Shown: piece by piece, positions 6,949 to 13,726 of the stretch
Layout: every line of letters starts with the position of its first letter
Numbering within the stretch: the stretch's first letter is position 1
Assembly (NCBI GenBank): GCA_937976375.1
Contig: CALJRU010000059.1
Coordinates: 1 to 26,723, forward strand
Direction of reading: 5' to 3'
Origin: an uncultured Peptococcaceae bacterium
GTDB lineage: Bacteria; Bacillota; Peptococcia; Peptococcales; Peptococcaceae
DNA: 26,723 nt
Made by a program: the position numbers and the translations under genes
Notes under the pieces: model-generated
What the model was told of the DNA's origin: nothing
What the model saw: the letters and a program-made list of their open reading frames with translations, nothing else
The model's database searches: none

Positions 6949-7574
6949 AAGCCCGCCGTGCCTTTACCTTGATAGAGATGGTGTGTGTGCTGGTTATTGC
7001 TGCCATCCTCATCAGCTTGCTGTCCAATGCGCTTGCCAACAGCCTCACCTGGGCCCATGTTGGCTATGAAGAAGACGTCATCGGCGATCAGCTGGAACAG
7101 GCGCTGGATATGATGGAGTACGATGTGCGCAATGCGGTGGACATTGATGCAGATTATTTTGACCGCGTGGATGCGCGCCCTTTGTCGGAGATTCGCACCT
7201 CTTTTGAATTGCGGCTGCTCAGCGCCGATGAAGGCGATTCGCAGGCACTGGGGCGCATCGTCTATAGTTTGAAGCCAAGTGATGGCTTATATAATGAAGA
7301 AAATCCAAAAGAGCGCCCGCGTCCGAACCGCATTCTTTATCGAAGCCAGGAGGACAGCCTGCACAGCGGCAATGACCAGTCTCTGGCGCTTTATCTGAAC
7401 ACCTTATCGCAATCGCCGAAAGGGCTTCAGATTTACTATTATGATCAAAATGGTGCAGCCTGCTCACTGGCAGATGACATTGCCGGTGTTGACGTTCGGC
7501 TTGCAGGCTGTACCAAAGACGGCGAAACGGTGACGCGCAGCCGTCATATTCCGCTGACGGCAAAGTTCGAGTGA
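6945..7574 (+). CDS. PilW/GspJ/ComGF-like minor pseudopilin
   Basis: The product has 209 residues with an MKARRA leader, then FTLIEMVCVLVIAAILISLLSNALA, with Glu +5 and Ala -1. It is larger than the previous pilins, as usual for GspJ/PilW. The C-terminal domain is mixed and contains IYYYDQNGAACSLADDIAGVDVRLAGC, the kind of strand pattern seen in PilW-like proteins near their end. It overlaps the upstream gene by ATGA, indicating coupled translation. Two Cys in the distal part might pair. Family placement beyond prepilin is inferred from size and order. Confidence 0.78.
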   Translation: MKARRAFTLIEMVCVLVIAAILISLLSNALANSLTWAHVGYEEDVIGDQLEQALDMMEYDVRNAVDIDADYFDRVDARPLSEIRTSFELRLLSADEGDSQALGRIVYSLKPSDGLYNEENPKERPRPNRILYRSQEDSLHSGNDQSLALYLNTLSQSPKGLQIYYYDQNGAACSLADDIAGVDVRLAGCTKDGETVTRSRHIPLTAKFE

Positions 7575-7587
7575 GGAGGGACGACCG

Positions 7588-8685
7588 GTGATTGTGTGTG
7601 TTTCGGAGCATGGTGCGCAGTATCAGATGGAGGCTATAGCAGACAACCAACGCCTTTGGTGTGAGCGCATCGATAAAACGGCATTGCGGCAATGGCTGCA
7701 GCAGGCCTGTGTGTCGGGCCGCCTGAAACGGCAGCAGACACTTATGGTGGTGGTACCGGAGACGTGGTTGGTGCGCCGTTTTCTCAAGCTGCCGCAAGCC
7801 GCCAATCAACGCCAGCTGCGCAGCATGGCAGCTCACGCATTGCTGCCTGTGCTGGGCGAGTGCCCTTCCTGGCTGGCGGTGACACCGCTCTCCGAGGGGA
7901 CGGCGCTTTGTGGCTGCAAGCAGGAAACAGTGGCCGATCTTCTGTTAGCTTTTGGCCGTCAGCGCCGGCAGGTGCGTTTGATCGGTGCGGCAGACTATGC
8001 AGCGGCGCAGCATACAGCACTGGCCGATGGCTATTACAGCTTGCAGGACCCGCTTTGCACAACCGTGGCTGCTGTGCGGGATGGGCGTATCGTTGACGCA
8101 CGTGCCGAATATGGCGGTCAGCCGTTCGGGCTTTTGCAGACCCTGTTGGCAGCACACCGCGACCTTTTGTCGCTGCCGGAGAATGTACAGCCGCTGCCGC
8201 AGTCAGCCGATGCAGTGCCGCAGGAAGCGGCGCTTTTGGCAGCGGCTTTGAGCAGATCGGCGCAGATTGCGCTGCCAAATGTTGCCGCTGACCGCGTGCT
8301 GGCAGCCTTGCTCATTGGCTGCGTGGCCTTGCCGGGGGCTTTGCTCGTTGCTAGCATGCTGCGCCCGGCGGAAGTGACGGAAGAAGCGGGCACAGAGGCG
8401 GTGGAAACGGTTGCGCGCAGTGACTACCATACCCTCTTGACCCAGGCTTATGCTGTTAAAAGCGATCGCATCACCCTGCTCAATCAGGAGGCTGGCGACG
8501 ATGCACTCGCTCTCAGTGGACGCTGCAGCGAGGCCCTTGACCTGGCCGATTACATGCGTCAGCTGGCGGTGTCAGAACCGGCGCTGCATCCGCTGCTTTT
8601 GGAAATGACACGTAAAAGCACGGACAATGTGTATTATTACGATTTTGTGGTACAGATCTCATTGCAAGGGAGGGAGGGTACATGA
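7588..8685 (+). CDS. PilM-PilN/GspL-like assembly protein (fused architecture)
   Basis: This 365-residue protein starts with GTG at 7588 after GGAGGG. The first 230 residues look like the cytoplasmic actin-like part of PilM/GspL: a VVVPETWLVRRFLKLPQAA segment resembles the PilM/GspL strand-helix that carries an ELP-type motif, and later a DGRIVDARAEYGG segment appears. A single membrane segment lies at about 236-258. The remaining 105 residues outside the membrane resemble the PilN/GspL ferredoxin-like domain (helix SDRITLLNQEAG and strands up to YYYDFVVQISL). In type IV pili PilM and PilN are separate proteins, whereas GspL unites them, so this is a GspL-like fusion. It would link the ATPase to the periplasmic or extracytoplasmic alignment complex. 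The family call is by pattern and order only. Confidence 0.6.
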   Translation: MIVCVSEHGAQYQMEAIADNQRLWCERIDKTALRQWLQQACVSGRLKRQQTLMVVVPETWLVRRFLKLPQAANQRQLRSMAAHALLPVLGECPSWLAVTPLSEGTALCGCKQETVADLLLAFGRQRRQVRLIGAADYAAAQHTALADGYYSLQDPLCTTVAAVRDGRIVDARAEYGGQPFGLLQTLLAAHRDLLSLPENVQPLPQSADAVPQEAALLAAALSRSAQIALPNVAADRVLAALLIGCVALPGALLVASMLRPAEVTEEAGTEAVETVARSDYHTLLTQAYAVKSDRITLLNQEAGDDALALSGRCSEALDLADYMRQLAVSEPALHPLLLEMTRKSTDNVYYYDFVVQISLQGREGT

Positions 8686-9068
8686 GCATCCGCAAAGGCT
8701 ATCTCTATGCCCTGCTGCTCGTCATTGGTCTATTGCTTTGGACCGAGGCTGTCGGGCATTGGCAGGAAACACCGGCCAGCACGACAGCGCTCAGCGATGC
8801 CGCAGACACGGTGGAAGTGCCCTGGACGAGCAGTGAAGCCCTTTATGAATGCAGCATGAAGGCACAGGAACTGGGCCTGGTGTTGGACGCTGTGCACACC
8901 AACGAAGACGTGCGTCAGAGCAGTCTGGTGCTTAGCGGTTCACGAGACGCACTTCAGACGTTTTACGCATGGTTGGAAACTGAAGGCCGTTATCGGCAGA
9001 TTTTATCGTTCCAGCTTCATTCGGAAGATGAGGCGGCCAGTCAGCTGAGTATCAGCGTGCAGATGTGA
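8682..9068 (+). CDS. PilO/GspM-like bitopic membrane protein
   Basis: This 128-residue protein has a short cytoplasmic start, one membrane segment at about residues 7-24 (YLYALLLVIGLLLWTE) and an extracytoplasmic domain of about 95 residues. The domain has the order strand-helix-strand (SSLVLSGSRDALQTFYAWLE...SFQLHSE...QLSISVQM), the ferredoxin-like topology of PilO and GspM. It lies directly after the GspL-like gene with a 4-bp ATGA overlap, as PilO follows PilN and GspM follows GspL. Sequence similarity is not strong enough to name it outright. Confidence 0.55.
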   Translation: MSIRKGYLYALLLVIGLLLWTEAVGHWQETPASTTALSDAADTVEVPWTSSEALYECSMKAQELGLVLDAVHTNEDVRQSSLVLSGSRDALQTFYAWLETEGRYRQILSFQLHSEDEAASQLSISVQM

Positions 9069-9092
9069 TGCTGTCTAAAGGAGGCGTTCAGC

Positions 9093-10046
9093 ATGAAACA
9101 ACGGCCAGGAAATATCTTGATCCTTACGCTCATTGCCTGCACCATGCTGGCGCTTGTGCTTATGGTTGGCCTCGAAGTGGCAGGACTGCGTAGCGCTTCC
9201 CGGCAGAATCAGATCGCTGGTTTGCAGTTGGAACAGTTGCATCGCACAGCGTTGGCAGATGCTCTGGATGACATGAATGCCAGCGGCGAGGCCTATTCAC
9301 TGGGCCGCGTGCTGATTGCAGATGCGCCGCTTGCGGGACAGCAGCGCCTGCTTACGGTGACGGCGGTTGAAGGTCAGGTGCTGACCCTTGAAAGCACCAG
9401 CAGTCTCGATGACGGCAGCCAGCGTCGACATCATATGCAGATTTTTGCGCTGCCGCTGGAAGAACGCTTTGCTTTTGCGCGTTCAGAGCGCGCCCTCTAT
9501 TATGACGCTGACCGCGGTGTGCCGGATCGTTGGCTGATAAACCATGCTGAGCAGGATCTCGTCGTTGTCTGCGACCGTCGGCCCGGTGATGTGTACGCGC
9601 TCGGCAGCGGCGGCAGCACGGTACAGCTGGCTGGCAGTCTGTATGTAGCCCATCTCAGTGGTGACGATTTTTCCACCACCTTGTATACCGACCTCCTCAG
9701 CGAAGGCAGTATGGTTTTTGCTGGCGATCTCCATCTTCTCAGCAATTTGAGTTGCAAAACCGCCTGGATTGATGGTACACTGACGATTGGTGAGAGTGTG
9801 AGATTTTCAGCTGAAACGGTGGTTTTGGGCGAAGATGTGAGCGAGGACACCTTGGCGTGCATCGATGCGGACACCATTTACATGCCGCATCCACCGGAGA
9901 CAGAAACACCAGATGAGACAACCGCAAATGCGGACACTGAGCTGCCACCTGCCGCAGCGGATGGCCCGACGATGCTGCCGCTGTCCGAGTTGTCTCAGCC
10001 GGCGCCGACAAAAACAGCTTATCTCATGCTCTGGCAGCTGGACTAA
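9093..10046 (+). CDS. Large prepilin-like protein, PilX/GspK/ComGG-type tip candidate with a repetitive beta domain
   Basis: This 317-residue protein has an N-terminus MKQRPG followed by NILILTLIACTMLALVLMVGLEVAG, a hydrophobic helix with the class III signal shape. Unlike the other pilins it has Gly at the predicted -1, and it lacks Glu at +5 (Leu there). Loss of Glu5 is a known feature of GspK, and the Bacillus ComGG start also lacks it. Residues 120-265 consist of short hydrophobic strands punctuated by Gly, Asp and Ser (for example VQLAGSLYVAH, MVFAGDLHLLS, AWIDGTLTIG), suggesting a beta-solenoid. A Pro/Thr/Glu-rich linker follows (about 267-300), then a short hydrophobic end. An AAAGGAGG site precedes the start. 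It is the last pilin gene, as ComGG is in comG. Confidence 0.65.
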   Translation: MKQRPGNILILTLIACTMLALVLMVGLEVAGLRSASRQNQIAGLQLEQLHRTALADALDDMNASGEAYSLGRVLIADAPLAGQQRLLTVTAVEGQVLTLESTSSLDDGSQRRHHMQIFALPLEERFAFARSERALYYDADRGVPDRWLINHAEQDLVVVCDRRPGDVYALGSGGSTVQLAGSLYVAHLSGDDFSTTLYTDLLSEGSMVFAGDLHLLSNLSCKTAWIDGTLTIGESVRFSAETVVLGEDVSEDTLACIDADTIYMPHPPETETPDETTANADTELPPAAADGPTMLPLSELSQPAPTKTAYLMLWQLD

Positions 10047-10066
10047 AACAAGGAGGTCGTTGATCG

Positions 10067-11149
10067 ATGCAATATGAAAACAGATTGAAACGGTTTCAAG
10101 CGTGGCTAGCTACGCAAGAAGGTTTGTACGATGCCATTCTCATTTCGGACCGTTCCAACATTCGTTATCTCAGCGGTTTTACAGGAACCTTTGCCTATCT
10201 GGTCATCAGCAAAGACAAGGCGTTCATTCTGACCGATTCACGTTACACCATGCAGGCCCGTCAGCAGAGCGTGCATTTTTCTCTCGTCAAACTGGAACGC
10301 TACACACCGCCGATGAGCATTGCAAAGCTTTGTGAACAGCAGAACTGGGCTGTTCTGGCTTTCGAGCGCAACGATCTTTCTTTTGATTTTTACGATCGCT
10401 TAAAATCCTGCTTTGGCCGTGCCAACTTGATGCCAATCGAAAAAGCGGTGGAACAGTTTCGCGCTGTCAAGGACGAAGATGAAATTGAAAAAATCCGCAT
10501 CGCTGAGCACATTGGTGACGCAGCCTTTGCGCATGTGCTCGAGATCATCAAGCCAGGCATGACGGAAAAGAAAGTGGCGTTTGAAATGGAGCTGGCCATG
10601 CGCCGACAGGGCGCCAGCGGTCTGAGCTTCGACACCATCGTCGCTTCTGGCGTGCGTTCGGCAATGCCGCACGGCGTAGCGTCTGACAAAAAAATTGAAA
10701 ACGGCGATCTCGTTGTCTTTGATTTTGGCTGCGTGTATGACGGCTATTGTTCAGACATGACGCGCACCATTGGCATCGGGCAGTTGAGTGAGGCTCAGAA
10801 AGATCTCTACGCCCTCGTGTTGAAGGCACAGACGGCTGCCTTGAAAATGGCACGTGCCGACGTTGTTGGTGAAAAGATGCAGGATCTTGTGCAGGGAATT
10901 TTCGACAAAGCGGGCTTTGGCAGCTATTTTGGCCATGGCCTCGGCCACAGCGTTGGTCTCGACATCCACGAAGAACCGCGCTTTTCACGCAATGTCAAGG
11001 AGCAGATCCCGGCGGGCACCGTCATCAGTGTGGAACCAGGATTGTATGTGCCAGGCATCGGCGGCGTACGCATCGAAGATTTGATTGTGCTGACGCCGCA
11101 GGGCTATGATAATCTTGCACAGTCGCCAAAAGAGCTTATCATTGTTTGA
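10067..11149 (+). CDS. pepP: Xaa-Pro aminopeptidase (M24B, aminopeptidase P-like)
   Basis: This 360-residue cytoplasmic metallopeptidase releases N-terminal residues that precede proline. The creatinase-type N-terminal domain covers about residues 1-130, with RSNIRYLSGFTG near the start, and the pita-bread catalytic domain follows. All five metal ligands are visible: D219 and D230 (DFGCVYDGYCSDMTRT), H294 (HGLGH), E323 (SVEPGLY) and E337 (RIEDLI). Length and order are standard. It lies 20 bp after the last pilus gene with AAGGAGG before the ATG and no intervening terminator or promoter, so it is probably transcribed with that operon. It is followed by efp, a common arrangement in Firmicutes. 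No signal peptide. Confidence 0.93.
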   Translation: MQYENRLKRFQAWLATQEGLYDAILISDRSNIRYLSGFTGTFAYLVISKDKAFILTDSRYTMQARQQSVHFSLVKLERYTPPMSIAKLCEQQNWAVLAFERNDLSFDFYDRLKSCFGRANLMPIEKAVEQFRAVKDEDEIEKIRIAEHIGDAAFAHVLEIIKPGMTEKKVAFEMELAMRRQGASGLSFDTIVASGVRSAMPHGVASDKKIENGDLVVFDFGCVYDGYCSDMTRTIGIGQLSEAQKDLYALVLKAQTAALKMARADVVGEKMQDLVQGIFDKAGFGSYFGHGLGHSVGLDIHEEPRFSRNVKEQIPAGTVISVEPGLYVPGIGGVRIEDLIVLTPQGYDNLAQSPKELIIV

Positions 11150-11163
11150 TTGCCGCGGAAATA

Positions 11164-11192
11164 TTGATATTCTCGGCAACCTACTGTATAAT
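11164..11192 (+). promoter_or_regulatory. Promoter of efp, bracketed by an inverted repeat
   Basis: TTGATA (11164-11169), a 17-bp spacer and TATAAT (11187-11192) form a near-consensus promoter. An inverted repeat TTGCCG (11150-11155) and CGGCAA (11174-11179) surrounds the -35 box. Confidence 0.8.
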
Positions 11193-11229
11193 AAATTAGA
11201 CACGTTATTTTTTAGGAGGAGTTTAACGC

Positions 11230-11787
11230 ATGATTTCATCCAATGATTTCAGACCAGGTGTTACCATCGAATACAACGGTGCACCATGTCAAGTACTTGA
11301 ATTTCAGCACGTAAAGCCAGGGAAGGGTGCCGCTTTTGTTCGTACAAAGCTGAAAAACCTGAAGACCGGTGCTACCACTGAATTGACCTTCCGTGGCGGT
11401 GAAAAACTGCCAAAAGCCACCATCGATCGTGCGATGATGCAGTATCTTTATTTTGACGGCGAAAACTATGTCTTCATGGACAACAACACCTACGAACAGG
11501 TTGGCCTGTCCGCTGATCAGCTGCAGGGCGGTGAAAAGTTCCTGAAGGAAAACATGGACTGCCAGATCAACAGCTACAATGGTGACATCCTTGGCGTTGA
11601 ACTGCCAAACACCGTAGAACTGACCGTCGCTGAAACCGAACCAGGGATCAAGGGCGATACCCAGTCTGGCGGTACCAAGCCTGCAACCATGGAAACTGGC
11701 GTGGTCGTTAACGTACCATTCTTTGTTAACACCGGCGATGTGCTTCGTATCGATACACGTACCGGTCAATATATTGAAAGAGCATAA
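11230..11787 (+). CDS. efp: Translation elongation factor P
   Basis: This 185-residue tRNA-mimic factor relieves ribosome stalling at consecutive prolines. It has the N-terminal KOW-like domain with the conserved loop HVKPGKGAAFVRTK, in which K32 sits at the position modified in many bacteria. Two OB domains follow, and the C-terminal GTRPATMETGVVVNVPFFVNTGDVLRIDTRTGQYIERA-type signature is present. Length is exactly typical. The start follows AGGAGGAG by 6 bp. It has its own strong promoter, so it can be expressed independently of the pilus operon upstream. No lysine-modification gene is in the window. Confidence 0.97.
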   Translation: MISSNDFRPGVTIEYNGAPCQVLEFQHVKPGKGAAFVRTKLKNLKTGATTELTFRGGEKLPKATIDRAMMQYLYFDGENYVFMDNNTYEQVGLSADQLQGGEKFLKENMDCQINSYNGDILGVELPNTVELTVAETEPGIKGDTQSGGTKPATMETGVVVNVPFFVNTGDVLRIDTRTGQYIERA

Positions 11788-11823
11788 GTGCTTGGATAGA
11801 AGACCGAAAGGGGTTTCAAGAAA

Positions 11824-12270
11824 ATGGATTTATCACAACATGCAGCTTATTTGAGAGGTTTGGCTGAAGGCAAAGGTTTAACAGAAGATGCTGAAAAAGG
11901 CGATTTTGTCAAAGCGCTGCTTGCCTGCATCAACGACATGGCAGAAGAAATTGAATCACTCGAAGAATATGTGCATGAATTAACAGAATATGCAGAAGCC
12001 ATTGACGAAGATCTCGGCGATGTCGAAGAATTTGTCTATGACGAATTTGACGATGACGATGATGTTGATTTCGACGATGATGACATTTTCGTGGAAACGG
12101 AATGCCCTGTTTGCGGTGAAACCGTTGGTTACTATCAGGGCGACTATGATGAACCTGTAGAAGTCCTCTGTCCAAACTGCGACGCTGTCGTTGCAGTTCT
12201 CGGAGAAGACGAATATGAAGAAGTGGAAGATGACGAGATCGTCCTCGACGATGAACTGGACGAAGACTGA
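11824..12270 (+). CDS. Acidic zinc-ribbon protein, CD1247 N-terminal-domain family
   Basis: The product has 148 residues. The N-terminal helical region (1-55; HAAYLRGLAEGKGL then ACINDMAEEIESLEEYVHEL) is the conserved domain named after CD1247 of Clostridioides. A very acidic segment (about 60-92) with runs of Asp follows, then a zinc ribbon: C94-x2-C97 and C116-x2-C119. The C-terminus is again almost all Asp/Glu. The function is unknown; the acidic tail and zinc ribbon suggest an interaction with nucleic-acid-binding or basic protein partners, but that is inference. It lies 36 bp after efp, probably in the same transcript, and this efp linkage is a recurrent one in Firmicutes. The start codon follows AAAGGGG. 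Confidence 0.75.
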   Translation: MDLSQHAAYLRGLAEGKGLTEDAEKGDFVKALLACINDMAEEIESLEEYVHELTEYAEAIDEDLGDVEEFVYDEFDDDDDVDFDDDDIFVETECPVCGETVGYYQGDYDEPVEVLCPNCDAVVAVLGEDEYEEVEDDEIVLDDELDED

Positions 12271-12281
12271 TCGCATGACAG

Positions 12282-12305
12282 CAGGTTGGCATCTGTGCCA
12301 GCCTG
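12282..12305 (+). other. Hairpin after the zinc-ribbon gene
   Basis: A 10-bp stem (12282-12291 with 12296-12305, one G-U pair) with a 4-nt loop is not followed by a T run. It may protect the mRNA 3' end or pause polymerase ahead of the next terminator. Confidence 0.5.
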
Positions 12306-12334
12306 AGACTGACTTTCATTCTTAAAAAAGAAGT

Positions 12335-12364
12335 AGCCTTTGTCTGTTCGGCAAAGGCTTTTTT
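12335..12364 (+). terminator. Intrinsic terminator of the efp unit
   Basis: The 8-bp stem AGCCTTTG (12335-12342) and CAAAGGCT (12352-12359) runs into TTTTTT. Confidence 0.9.
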
Positions 12365-12406
12365 GCGTTGCAGCAGAAGATGTGGCGCAAGCAAAGGAGG
12401 AACGAC

Positions 12407-13714
12407 ATGCAGAAGACAAAGCATGATATAGTCATTGAATACATCGAAAGCTTGGAGGTCGGCGAAAAGGTGTCTGTGCGTCAATTGGCGCGGCAAATGA
12501 ACATCAGTGAAGGCACCGTGTATCGTGCCATCAAAGATGCAGAAAACCAAGGACTCGTTTCTTCCATACCAAAAGTGGGCACGATTCGTATCGAACAGGA
12601 AAAAGAACGCTCCATTGATTCGCTGACCTATCGTGAGCTGACCAACATTGTTGAAGGCCAGCTGCTGCATGGCACCGATAAGAGCGATGGTGCGCCAAAG
12701 GCTTTTTTTGTGGCCGGCAGCGTGACCCATCTGCGGGAAAAGAAACCCTTGCCATCAACAATGATCATTGGTGAGTACAGCAAAGAACTGATGGACTATG
12801 TATACAGTCACAATCTCCCAGTGATGCTGACTGGTGACAGTGGCATTGCCGCTAAAAATCGCTTGGCAGCCATGTCAGATAAGACGGTGGTGATTTCCAC
12901 ACCGTACGACATTTTTGATGCCATCATCGCCATCAATCAGGCGATTGTTGGCAGTGTGCAGCAGCGTGAGCTGGTGACCATCGCAGACATCATGACCACC
13001 GATCCTTACGTCTTGCAGCCCATTGATACCGTTGGCGATTGGCAGGCGCTGAGCCTGCACACAGGTCATCGGGAATTTCCGGTGGTCAATGCCGACGGCA
13101 AGCTCGAAGGGATGGTGACCGCTTATGATGTCACCGGCGAACCAACTTCGGCCTATGTCGAAGAAGTCATGACGCCAAATCCTGTTGTGGTGCATAGTGA
13201 TACCTTGGTGAGCTATCTGGGACGACTCTTGGTGCTTGAGCAGGTTGAACTGGTGCCGGTTGTCGATGCGGATAATACCTTGATTGGTGTGGTAGGCCTC
13301 AAAGATTTCATCGAAGCACAGCAAACCATTCAGAAACAGCCACACCTCGGCGATACGTCCGACAACATATGCATGAGCGGTTTCTCACTGGTGGCGCGTG
13401 AGCCCGATGTCATTCTGTCTGGACGCATCATTCCTTACATGTTGGATGAATATGGCACCCTGAGCCTGGGTACCTGCAACATTTTCAGCGCCAACGCAGC
13501 GGTGATTGCCTTGCGTGTGGTTAAAAATCTGCAAGGGCAGGCTTTTCAGGTTACGACGCGTTTTTACAGTGAGATTGGTGCCGACGAAGAAGTTTATCTA
13601 TTGCCGATGCTTTCCGAGTTCAACGGTCATCACCATGCTTCGGTGCGCATTGAAACCGTCGATGGACGACTGGTTGCCAACAGTGAGGTTGATCTGTTGA
13701 TCCGCGAAAATTGA
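12407..13714 (+). CDS. HTH-DRTGG-CBS-hotdog regulatory protein (YtoI-like)
   Basis: This multidomain protein has 435 residues: an N-terminal helix-turn-helix (about 22-55, VSVRQLARQMNISEGTVYRAI), a DRTGG domain (about 78-185), a pair of CBS domains (about 191-305, with the ADIMTTDPYVLQPIDTV and EVMTPNPVVVHSDTLVSYL boxes) and a C-terminal hotdog/thioesterase-like domain (about 318-432). The same architecture occurs in YtoI of Bacillus, which also sits near dnaE. CBS pairs usually bind adenine nucleotides such as AMP or ATP, suggesting energy or nucleotide sensing; the regulated genes are unknown. The ATG at 12407 follows AAAGGAGG by 6 bp. It ends 12 bp before dnaE, so the two are likely co-transcribed. 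I see no clear promoter in the 42 bp after the upstream terminator. Confidence 0.85.
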   Translation: MQKTKHDIVIEYIESLEVGEKVSVRQLARQMNISEGTVYRAIKDAENQGLVSSIPKVGTIRIEQEKERSIDSLTYRELTNIVEGQLLHGTDKSDGAPKAFFVAGSVTHLREKKPLPSTMIIGEYSKELMDYVYSHNLPVMLTGDSGIAAKNRLAAMSDKTVVISTPYDIFDAIIAINQAIVGSVQQRELVTIADIMTTDPYVLQPIDTVGDWQALSLHTGHREFPVVNADGKLEGMVTAYDVTGEPTSAYVEEVMTPNPVVVHSDTLVSYLGRLLVLEQVELVPVVDADNTLIGVVGLKDFIEAQQTIQKQPHLGDTSDNICMSGFSLVAREPDVILSGRIIPYMLDEYGTLSLGTCNIFSANAAVIALRVVKNLQGQAFQVTTRFYSEIGADEEVYLLPMLSEFNGHHHASVRIETVDGRLVANSEVDLLIREN

Positions 13715-13726
13715 TAGGGGAATTTT

